From: Ipomoea triloba
Taxonomy: Eukaryota > Streptophyta > Magnoliopsida > Solanales > Convolvulaceae
Reading direction: 5' to 3'
Length of the DNA: 64,000 nucleotides
Assembly (NCBI RefSeq): GCF_003576645.1
Contig: NC_044930.1
Location: forward strand, 7,016,934-7,080,933
The first letter of the stretch is position 1. Every line of letters starts with the position of its first letter. The position numbers and the translations under genes are program-made. Shown here piece after piece: positions 49,601 to 59,411 of the stretch. The notes under the pieces are model-generated. The model saw only the letters and a program-made list of their open reading frames with translations, was not told where the DNA came from and did no database searches.

Positions 49601-52600
49601 AGTTTTCTGGATCATCTTCATTGGAAACCCACAATGAAGGATCATCATTTGGAACAGAAGGAGAAGGGCTAGTTATCCATGAAATCCGCTCTACTTTTAA
49701 CAATGCGTCGTCATGCCAGTGAGATATCTTCTTGAAACGCCGCCCTAACTCCGCCCACTTGGAGGCTTTTCTCCACCGCTGTTCAAAGTTTGTGAGAATA
49801 TCATATGCAGCAGGACCTTCAATCTTGCAGTGTAAATCATGCCATGGCTGCCTTGGTGCCTTTACTCCCTCTTCCTATTACAGAATTGAAAACAGAGCAA
49901 TAACATTACGAAAGTGTTTGGCAATTGGCTGATAGCTGATTGGGTTAGTTAACAGATGAACAACAACAAGAGATATAAATGTTCGGGATGTCAGGAGTAA
50001 AATGGTCATTTCATAATTAAAGGTTAATTAACTCACCAAAAACTTTACTCTTCTTAGCTTTTCAAATTTTGATTTATTATCCCAATAATCTAATGCAATA
50101 AGTCATTTTATCAAACACTTAGGGGGCGTTTGGTTCAAGTTATATAAGATAACTAAGGTTATATTTGCTTGGTAATATAAGATTCCCATGTTTGGTTCAA
50201 GTTATGTAAGATTCTCAGGGAATGTAAGATAACTCCCGACGAAGTTTTTAGCTATTGGAAGGGAATGTGAGATACACCCCGATTTCTTAGGTAATCTCAC
50301 ATTCCCTTATCTTATTCCTAATATTGAGCTTTTGGCATTTTAATCAATTTATCTTATTTTTGTTGTCTTATTTACCTAGTTCAATTTTAAACCAAACACA
50401 TGAATCTAACATTTCCAGTTATCTAACATTCTCAGCAATCCAACATTCCTAAGGTAATCTAACATTCCGTGAACCAAAAGCCCCCTCAGAGAGTAGCTTA
50501 TTGACCAATCAAGCCAGCTAAACTTTATCAAATTATCCAAAATTGACTTATCATCAATGCTAAGAAAGAGCGAGGCAATAACATAAGGGGTATTGGAGCA
50601 GATGAGAGACTTACAGGAAAAGTAGGATTGTGATAATCATCCTGGAAAACAGTGTGGCGATCAGAGAATAATCTATGCTGGGGGGTATCGTATCGGCCAT
50701 CGCATAGGTCTAGACCGCCGATAAAAGCTGTGATCTTCCGGTTGTTTCCCTGGGCTTGTGTATCAACAATTACACACTTCTGATGGTGTGTATAAAGTGT
50801 TCCTACCACCTGATCAGATCGATACAACAAACAAACAAACAATATAATGATGGAGCTAAAAACCTAGCTGCAACTTATTCCAATCACAAATGAAATTGAA
50901 GCCTACCTGTTGCTTGAAAAAGCTGAGCTTACTGCTTGCATATCGAGGGGCGAGCACGCAAGTGACTGATGAGTGCCTGAAAAATTTCCGAGTTTCTTCG
51001 TCGTGTGTTCCCATCACTCCACTCTGCAATTACATTTTTTAAACATTAGTAATCGTGCTTGTGCATATTAGCATTAGCTGTACCTAATCATGATTTTTTT
51101 TTTATAACAAGTTTTTTCTTAAAAAAAAAAAAAAATCTCAAAAAGCCCCACTATTAAAAATGATCTTAGTGTATCAAGGAAAATGTTACATATCCAAATA
51201 TTATTGGAATTAATATATCACTGACTCTCAAGACTCGACGATAGCATAATAACTTGAGCACAAGTTGACTATACAACGTCCCAGTATAAGTGCAAGGAGG
51301 ATTGAGTTGCCCGTAAGGATAGCCCAAGTGGTAAAAGAGTTACACCTGCACCCGAGGGGTTGTGGGTTCGAACCTCAAGCCCTTGGGTTTGAGCCGGTCA
51401 GCTATGGGAGGTCATTTGCCGGCTAAGGTCACAGGACGAGGGTTTACTCACTAGGGTTTACTCACTAACACACTCAGGAATGGGGCTTACCTCGTTAATC
51501 CACAAAAAAAAAAAGGAGGATTGAATTGGTCAACCATCGTTTAGCTTAAAGAACACATAGAGTTTATTATAATTTTTCTAGATTCAAATGTTACTATCAA
51601 ATCTACAAATACTACCACAATATATTATAAAAATGATTCGAACTCTATCAAAATTAATACAATAATGTTTCTCTCTAGTCATGAGTTACCCAAAACTTCA
51701 GTCATTCCATTACTTTGCTTGTTATAACCTCGTCTATAATCTATGTTAGGATTATAACCACCAGCGAACATAAAATATTTTTATTTTTTAAAAGTAATTT
51801 GAGTTGCTTGCAGAAAAAAAAGTAATTTGAGTTAAGGTATTTGGCCAGGTCATGCACGTTCTCGCCGCCTTATGTCGCGGTGTAGACGCTAGAGCCAGGT
51901 ATAGAGGGAAAAAAAAAATGCGCACATGACAATGCACGACTTCATTAGTGAGTATTTCGGGTCAAAGATTAAGGTTCGAAATTTAACAGTGATAGTGTGA
52001 ATCATAGGTATAAGACTCATGTCAAAAATTATAGCAGGTAACTTATTTTCTTATTTATAGACTGTTAATCTGTTATTATATTATTTGAGATAGATTAGTG
52101 CGGGATGTTGGACTTGACGTTTTATCTTTTACCGGCCTCCGCCTGCAATCCTCCAACCACCTAATTCTTTTACTGGAAGAGACTAAGGTATATTTAACTA
52201 TGTTGGTTGAGTTATTGAATTTACATTCTTCCAAATACTGGGTCTGAAATCCTTGGTATTGGGATTCAACTTTTGGAGCAAGAATAGTATGGTGGCTTTA
52301 AGAAGAAAATTAGAGAAGAGGAAAATGATTACCGTATTAATGAAGAATTTACTGTGAGAAGTCTTGTCATCCCAAACCAAGAGCAACACCCTGACACCTT
52401 CCTGGGACTTATACTTTAGCAACTCTCCGAGGTTCAAATCGCCGCCGTTGGGCAACGGCCTAGTGGGCTCCCTCACCAGCTTCACCTTGTGATAAATGGA
52501 CCACCCAACTATATAAACCATGTGATGAGCCTCCAGAATGGCATGACAGATGTCTTCCCAGCAATTCTCGTGCTGAAACGCCTTTCCGCCGTCTATATTT

Positions 52601-53539
52601 ATCTCCGGCAAACTCCCCTCCGGGACGTGCGCGTCCTGGTACAGCGTCACCGCCCCGCCGTGCCTCATCGGAAAATAGCTCTCCTTCAGCCCGTAGTTCT
52701 CCGGAACGCCGCCGCGGTACGCCGGGTTTTCGTCGCATGGGGTGAACTTCATCACCAGCCGGATGGCGCAGTCGGGCTTCGGCGGCTTCCCGTTGGCGCC
52801 GATGATCGGGAACCAGTCGTTGATGGGCTCCCCGGAGATGATCTTGTGGGCCGGGACTTTCGCGACGCCGATGAAGTCGGCGCCGAACACGTCGTTGTCC
52901 TTCACCTGAGTGAACATATATAATATATAAACATAAATATGCAATCCAAACTGAAATATGTATCAGAATCAATCATGTAAGGTCATGGGTTTAAATTTCT
53001 GCTCCACTAAAAAAAGACTATTGATGATCCATGAAGGGACTTGTTGAGCATATAATATTCTCTGCATCACCAGTGAAATGGCGTATTGAGCATATAATAT
53101 TCTCCACGTTATCAGTGAAATGGCCTGTTGAGCATATATATATATATATATGTGCAATACAAATACCAGTTTAGATTTTTAATTGAGATGTAGTACATGC
53201 TTTAATTACCTGAAACTCGACCTCGGAAACGGGGTGGGCCACCGGGATCTTGAAGTGCTCGGCCCAGACGGGATCCTGGGAATTGGAGATCACGCGGGTG
53301 CGAGCCACGGTGGCGCCGGCGAGGCAAACTTTGACGTAAGGGTCGCTGGTGATAATCTTGGTGTGGCGGTGGACCTTCTTCCCCTGCCGGGACGCGGGTT
53401 TCCGGAAATCGAACGCCGTCACGAATCGGCGGATGCGCTCCGACACGATGTCCATATTGGGCAGCCGCCGGGCTTCCAGAATCTTCAAGTCCAGATCCCC
53501 ATGGAGATATACCACATTCTCTGACATCAAATCGCACAT
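46675..53539 (-). CDS. PLDdelta: phospholipase D, delta type
   Basis: Hydrolyses membrane phospholipids to phosphatidic acid. Coding exons on the minus strand: 53539-53210, 52905-52333, 51023-50907, 50809-50615, 49874-49590, 49482-49414, 49339-49192, 49103-48955, 48704-48540, 48419-48219 and 46968-46675. All have GT-AG introns and join in phase: 841 residues, or 837 from the second Met ([10 protein letters not shown] at 53527). The N-terminal C2 domain (to about residue 165) has the long insert and SDPYVKV block seen in PLD delta. The first HKD is His349, Lys351, Asp356; the second is His692, Lys694, Asp699. IYIENQYF lies between them. The C terminus ends LPDALTT, like known PLD delta. Known family members act at the plasma membrane in drought, freezing and peroxide responses and need calcium. 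Exons are intact; introns are loaded with repeats. Confidence 0.95.
47030..47480. repeat. tandem units of about 160 bases in a phospholipase D intron
   Basis: CTTCTTTTTGTGCTTAATTG and the following TGAACTTCGATG..GGACTAAATCAAGAAAAATC pattern repeats from about 47034, 47199 and 47357. Further fragments are at 48000-48180 and 48750-48910, on both sides of the GCCTAGGCG element. Confidence 0.65.
47500..47990. mobile_element. GCCTAGGCG-rich repeat in the last phospholipase D intron
   Basis: The left flank has CACGCCTAGGCCGCCTAGGC and many CTAGGCGCTAGGCG overlaps; the right flank has four 20-base tandem units GCCTAAACCGCTTAGGCGCC. An AT-rich middle (47740-47860) separates them, and the two flanks are largely self-complementary. 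A relative is at 62720-63115 in the transporter gene. Confidence 0.7.
49913..50119. mobile_element. MITE in phospholipase D intron 4
   Basis: Ends AGTGTTTGGCAA and TTATCAAACACT are inverted repeats. Internal motifs (TTGGCTGATAGCTGATTGG) recall the Harbinger-type MITE at 11808. Confidence 0.6.
50121..50486. mobile_element. MITE with AGGGGGCGTTTGGTTCA ends, directly abutting the previous one
   Basis: The termini AGGGGGCGTTTGGTTCA and the complement of the right end AGGGGGCTTTTGGTTCA differ at one of 17 bases; length 366. The interior is rich in ATCTAACATTCC / GGAATGTAAGAT. Flanking 3-base sequences (TTA and TCA, if the element starts at the G-run) are imperfect. Confidence 0.75.
51310..51513 (+). 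mobile_element. tRNA-derived SINE with target duplication in phospholipase D intron 2
   Basis: A box TAGCCCAAGTGGTAAAAG, B box GGGTTCGAACCTC, body with TGAGCCGGTCAGCTATGGGA and a terminal A-run. Flanks AGGAGGATTGAGTTG (51295-51309) and AGGAGGATTGAATTG (from 51514) are a 15-base target duplication with one difference. It lies antisense to the host gene. Confidence 0.85.
53044..53130. repeat. 42-base tandem repeat in phospholipase D intron 1
   Basis: TTGAGCATATAATATTCTC starts at 53044 and 53086, with a partial third start at 53128 running into a TA microsatellite. Confidence 0.85.
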
Positions 53540-53930
53540 TTTTCACAGCCGATCGAAATGCAGATCGAATGGGCAGTTATTCGTTTCAGGCGGTGGTGAC
53601 CGTTGGCGGGGGAGGAGGAGATCGGGAAATGGATTCCTCCGCCGTAGCCAACGGCTGGAGAAGGTGGCGCGGAGATGGGTATGATGGAATAACCAACCAA
53701 AAAATACCTTATGAGTTGGGGGAGATTGCCCAGGTGGTTACGGCTAATACGCAATACATGGGGACAACAGATTGCTCAACCACTGGATTAGCACCGTTGG
53801 ATTATTAATTGGTTCATTCATTTATAACTCATATATTCATTAATTAAATGATTATAAATTTGACCATAAATAGACTTACACAAACCCATTAATCCATAGA
53901 TAACCAACCTATTACTAATGGCATCAACTT

Positions 53931-54269
53931 AGGTTAAGCTGTCCTCAACCCTGCCAATCTCCCCCTTTCTAATCTATGTGGCAAGAGAGAATTTTTTTAT
54001 TTATTATTATTTAATGCCATGTGTGTTGCAATAGGAGAGAGAAATTGCTAAATTAGCAAGAGGAGAGAGAATGAAAAAGTGAGAGAAAAAGCATGGTAAA
54101 TTTGATTTGGGTACTTTTTTATCTTTTTTATTTCCTATTATATTATTTAGTTATTATATTTATAATATAATATGCAAATTTCAAATAATGAAGAATTTAC
54201 AAATTTGATGATGTGGAAGTGGGACCCATTTTAGAAAGTGAGAGAAATTTCTGGGTTAAGGATAGCCTT
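53931..54269. mobile_element. MITE-like element upstream of the phospholipase D gene
   Basis: The left end AGGTTAAGCTGTCCTCAACC and the complement of the right end AAGGCTATCCTTAACCC are imperfect inverted repeats; the interior is rich in GAGAGAGAAA. It starts about 400 bases 5' of the phospholipase D start codon. Confidence 0.5.
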
Positions 54270-54289
54270 AAAGCGTCTCAAATTGTAGA

Positions 54290-54745
54290 CAACTGAGCGT
54301 TTAAAAATCATAATTTCAATTATAAGTATTTCAATATTTATTACTAGTAATAATTAATTTTAACATAAATAGTATCACAATTTTACATATAAGTATTACA
54401 ATATGTATCATAAGTAACGATTTATTTCTAAATTCAAATTGGTATTAAATTTTTTACGATGAGTATTACAAGTTCTTTTATAAGTAACATTTCACATATA
54501 AGTATTACAATATTTTTATTACAATTACACTTTGTAAGTATCACAATTTAAATTATAAGTATTACAATATTCATCATTAGTAACAATCATTTGTACTAAA
54601 AAAATCATTTTACTTTAAATAGTTACAATTTCGTTCGCATATAAATATTACGGAGTACAATATTTATTATAAGTAACAGTTTATTTATTTCAGATTGGTA
54701 TTAAATTTTGTGTAATAAGTATTCTAATTTCTATCATAAATAACA
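54290..54745. mobile_element. array of ATAAGTATTACAATAT units
   Basis: More than ten irregular units, the same type as those at 17800-17990. The GAGACC head seen at 17745 is not clear here. Confidence 0.5.
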
Positions 54746-55139
54746 AGCAATTATTCTAAATTTGATTAGTCTCATACAAGTGTGCATAAATATATTAACC
54801 ATGAAATTTAAATATTTAATTACTCCTATATTGATATTGTTGTTATTATTGGCAAAAATAAAAGTAGCTAACAATTACTCCGTATATCTAAACTTTTACA
54901 GCATGTTTGGTTTACATATTGGATTTCGTAAGAATATGAATCCTAATTGCAACATTTTATCAAACACAAAACATACAGGTCTTCATCCAATCTCCTTTTC
55001 TCAAAACAAGCTTAGAATTTTGAGTAATGTGACCATAGTAATGTCCTATTCTCATAGCAACAACACGCATCCAAGAATTCTTAAGCATAATTGGACCCTA
55101 ATTATAAAAGAGCCCTTACAAAACACTTAACTCATAACA

Positions 55140-57960
55140 AGAACCTAACCTACTCAATTCATGTTCCCTTAATGCAATTGAATTCACAAAAGTATCTATA
55201 CCAAGAGAAAACTCAATCTAAATCCAATAGAAAATCTAGCTACTCATGATTATATTGGTAAGGTAAAAGCACATTGGAATTGCATGTGTGGAAGCACAAA
55301 TAGAATTGAAGGAATTGAAATGTAACTAGGTAATGAAAATTCTGCTTTGATCCAATATAGATCGAAGATACAAACTTGAATTGAAGTTGGAATTGAATTG
55401 CAATCTTGAATTGAAATCTAATCTAAACCAATCTAATCGTATCTTATGTGGAGAGAAGTTAGAGAGTAAAATATTAAAAGTCCTCCTAAAAACAACTATC
55501 TATTCTGATCCCTTTTATAGTGGCTGGAATTGCACCTCATTTCAGAATATTGGGCCCACTCATGATCGACCTCATCACAGTCGTGAGTTCGGCCGTGATG
55601 ATTTCTCTGTTTAGTAGTCTTGGTTTCTAAACCATTTTTTTTACCTTGTAGACATTTGAATTAGACTTTGTAATCTTCATAAAGTTTGTAGCTCTTTGAA
55701 GTATATTTCCAATGATCTTTGAATCTTTTGATTTAGACATTCTTATGCTGATATATGATTAAAATTCCAAAACATCGCTTAGTAGAGCAAAACATAATAG
55801 AGTTTTCATGCTGTCTATCATGGTCGTGAATGTCAACGTGACGCTTGGTCCTCACTCCAAATGCATATTTCTTCATTTCCTTTGCTTCGAAACACACCTT
55901 CATTTGTGTCAATATGACTTCAAAACACATTCAATTGAGCTTTAATTTACATAATTTTACAATCAATGCCTCCCTTGTACATTGCCTTACCTCATATATT
56001 TCTTTCTTTATGTTAGTCACTCTAGAGTCTAGACGCACGCAAGAATTTTTCTAGAAATAACTTCTTCATATTATCCCACGTGATTACTGAATCAGGGAGA
56101 ATATTATACAGTTAATAATTTGCTTTATCCTTTAATGCAAAGGGAAAAACTCTAAGACTTATGTGCTCATCAAACACACCACAAGGTTTCATACCTACCT
56201 GCACAAACTACTTGAAATTCTTTCAAGTACTTATGTGGGTCTTCACCAGCCAAACCTTGAAAAATAAAGGAATAAATGAATCAAATTAAACCAAATGTTA
56301 AGTCAAAGTCAACCTCAAGAGAGATTGCTAGCTAGTTTAGATTTAGTGCAACTAACTCCCTAAGTGTTCTATTGTTGGGCTCAACCATGCATTATACTAA
56401 TGCATCCTCGTTTATTGGATAACTAGTTGAATTTACCTCTTCAGAGCTCAACTGTCTACTTCTTTGCCTTGTTTCTTTTCTCATTTGCCTTGTAGTTTTC
56501 TCAATTTCAATGATATATTGTAATTCACTTAGAGGAATGAGTTATGCAACACTAAGGGCAATGGAAGTAGTAGTTAGACTAAATAATCTAAGAAAGATTC
56601 TAGTACCCCAGCAATGATGCTAAAATTTTGATAGGGTTGTCAAAGCTCTACAAAATTAATATTCCGTACTAATTAACTCAGTGCACTAATTCAAAGTAAC
56701 AACAATATGAAGTCGAATCCCAAAAAAACATAATGAATCTTAGTTCTCAAACTAAAGGAGTAAAATTCGATAAAATAGTTTGAATATAATAAATTAAAAA
56801 AAAATACAAAAGAGTTTAAGGATAGTAAATTCTCACTCAAAAAAAAAAAAACAAATATTAAAAGATGTGCTTAAATCATTAGTGGTTCCAAAAATAAAAA
56901 TTTCAACGCAAGTATTTAATCAAAAACTAATTAGAATAGTCACAAATAGAATTTGCTCTCTCTAAAGTAACTGATTTAAACTAAGCATTCAAATTAACAC
57001 TTTAAAAGTTTATATACATTTAAATTAATAATATTATGATTATGATTACAAATGAATATGTAAATAATAAACAAAGTCTATATGTATATATCAATATTAT
57101 TTACATAATTTGATTAAAAAGTTGAAGTAGTACGTGGCTTAATTGGTAGAGAAACTAGAGATGTTGATGGTTTAATTTGAGTTTGATGATTTAAAACTTA
57201 AATTATGCAAGAAAAAGAAAATTGGTTTCAATTATTTGTCTTACAACTAAAAGTGGGTTGGCAGGCTATCCTATTTAGTCCGGTAACCCACTCTTAGGTA
57301 GGATTTGGAAAAATATGGCACATTAAAATGGGCCAACACGACCGAACCTGTTACCAATCAACAAGATAGACCGAGTTGATAAGTTCTAGCATTTATCTCA
57401 ACATGAATAATTTGTTGTCCTTTTTTGTTTGAATTGGTTAGTTATGAACAACTTAGGTAGATCCAAAGATATTTTTAATCGAAATATTTATAACTTATAA
57501 TCATTTAATTAATGAACAAATGAGTTATAATCTACACACCTCCAAATTTAAAACCGAAATATTTCATAAAAAGGATATTTATTTGATTGAAAAAAAAAAA
57601 GGAAATTCGAATGCGGGAACAAAATATCATTTTGAAACACACGGGGCGGAATAAGTCTTACCAGCTTTATGCTGAGTTTGTCCCCTCTTTAGTTCTTTTG
57701 TAGGTGCTGTTGCACGAGCATTAGACATGAGAGTAAATCACCTAGAGAATTTATCATTTAATTAGATTAGTTAGTTGGTTTGTTAGTTGTTTTTGTACTA
57801 GTACGTACCTTGGGTTATTATTCCTAATAAATATTTTTGAGCCTTAAAACTTGAGTTATTTTAATTTGGTTGTTTTTAACCTGTGCGTTTGGGTATCGGT
57901 AGATACCTGATCGTGGCAGTAGCACTCTCTAATTCCTTTAGTTTTGTTTTTGCTTCCGCA
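55140..57960 (-). mobile_element. decayed Ty3/gypsy-type region
   Basis: Built around the gag relic at 56035-56425. The stretch 55380-55620, with CTCATGATCGACCTCATCAC and GTCGTGAGTTCGGCCGTGAT, and the stretch 57640-57960 look like untranslated or LTR parts of the same kind of element, but I cannot fix boundaries. No protease or reverse transcriptase remnant was seen. Confidence 0.35.
56035..56425 (-). pseudogene. gypsy gag fragment with several stops
   Basis: On the minus strand, pieces of a plant gypsy gag are readable across frame breaks: NRTLRELVALN, ISLEVDFDLTFGLI, FQGLAGEDPHKYLKEFQVVC, EHISLRVFPFALKDKA and WDNMKKLFLEKF. Stops and frame changes between them show a dead copy. Confidence 0.8.
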
Positions 57961-58121
57961 ATGATATTAGTGAATTTTAAATTGAGGAAAAAAATTGTAA
58001 GAAAATTTAGTTAAAGTAATGGCTAATGAGGAGTGTTACAAATCATGGTCGTGCAATCACTAAAACAAATGGTGTGGATTAGACCACATACTCCCCTAAA
58101 GCAGTATTCTCACCTGATTAG

Positions 58122-58123
<2 letters not shown>

Positions 58124-58171
<48 letters not shown>
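58124..58171. repeat. (TA)n microsatellite
   Basis: 24 uninterrupted TA units. Confidence 0.97.
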
Positions 58172-58173
<2 letters not shown>

Positions 58174-58539
58174 AAGCCTGTGAGGTCGGGCTAACTTGGG
58201 TAGCCCACCAACCCGCACTGACTAAGCCCTTACATGAGGCTCATTTTGCGGGCAAAATTTTTAGGTCTTAACCCGACTCGTTTCGAGTTAAGGCTAGTCC
58301 GTGGACTTTAGCGCATTTTGATAATCTTAAGAATGAAATCTTGAAAGTGAAAAGACATAAAACCGGCTTATCTCAAGATATATTTGAGAAGATTATAAAC
58401 AATAGGGACAAAAAGGAAGAAATATTTAAGTTTCTCTAAAAAGAGAAGTGAGCTTCAAATTTCCCATTCAAAAATGGTGTATAACTTAACCTCATTACCA
58501 AAATTTGCACCACCACTGCAATTCTTGTTGGGAAATAGA

Positions 58540-58760
58540 GACAATGTCAACTTATTCTGACACTCTTTAAGAAAAGGATAACAACTAAACCAGAAAAAGA
58601 TGTCTGTGCCGTGTTGCAATAACACTGCCTTAAAAGCGTTATTTGCCCGGTAACGGTGTAGTTAACCATCCCGGCACGCTTCCGAGAGGTTACACATACT
58701 AGCTGAGCTAAGTTTACACCAACTATAGCACAGGCGAACCTCACTTTGCTCAGACAATGG
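58540..58760. other. G+C-richer island of unknown nature
   Basis: Stands out from the AT-rich flanks. A 65-residue frame exists on the minus strand (58547-58744, with FACAIVGVNLAQLV and YTVTGQITLL), but it matches no family I know and has no supported start or exon context. It may be part of a retroelement or a gene remnant. Confidence 0.3.
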
Positions 58761-59411
58761 GACAGAGAATTAAAGGGGAGAAAGAGACTTTAATGTTTGG
58801 TGTGTTTGAACTCTTATATAATCTCACTTAAATAGTATAGGGCAAAGGATTATAATCACATACCACCTAACAAATCTTGACCACTTATTCAACTTGTGGT
58901 TAAGACTAAATCACCAAGATAATTTAGAACCACAAATATTTCATGGCTTGCATTTTTTCCAACACTTCCATCCCCCTATGCAATACAGAGAAGTTTACCT
59001 ACCACAAAGGGATCCATCTAGAAGGATATTGAAGATTAGCTCTGCTTCAAGAAGCCTTGCCATGAAGAATTTGTCAAACTGGAAGAATTAATTTCGAAAT
59101 TTCTTATGTAAAACTTCAATTTTATATCACTGAACTATAAGATTCTTGATATTTCCTTGATGTACTTTACAAACATACAAGCATAAAGAATGGTAACAAA
59201 ATAACTAAAAAAAAATGATTTACTTATATATAAATAGATAATATAGAGTCTTTACTCTTTATGTACATATACTATCATTGAGAAGTACCTGTTTCTAATT
59301 CCTGCCATTTAAGATCCATATAGGCTTATAAAATAGCATTTAGGAATCCCCAATTCAATGCCCCAAATCAAATTTCTATACGAATAGCTTTACAAGCCTT
59401 AGTCCATCTTC

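Noticed and set aside
50121..50486. A hidden exon in the long phospholipase D intron 4
   Set aside because: Flanking exons join in phase and without loss of conserved residues; the segment is a MITE.
52460..53546. Alternative frames overlapping phospholipase D exons 1 and 2
   Set aside because: They overlap exons with the conserved C2 domain and show arginine/proline-rich shadow composition.
55381..55614. 77-residue frame on the plus strand
   Set aside because: Repetitive Leu/Asn/Glu composition from a GAATTGAA-rich stretch in decayed retroelement sequence.
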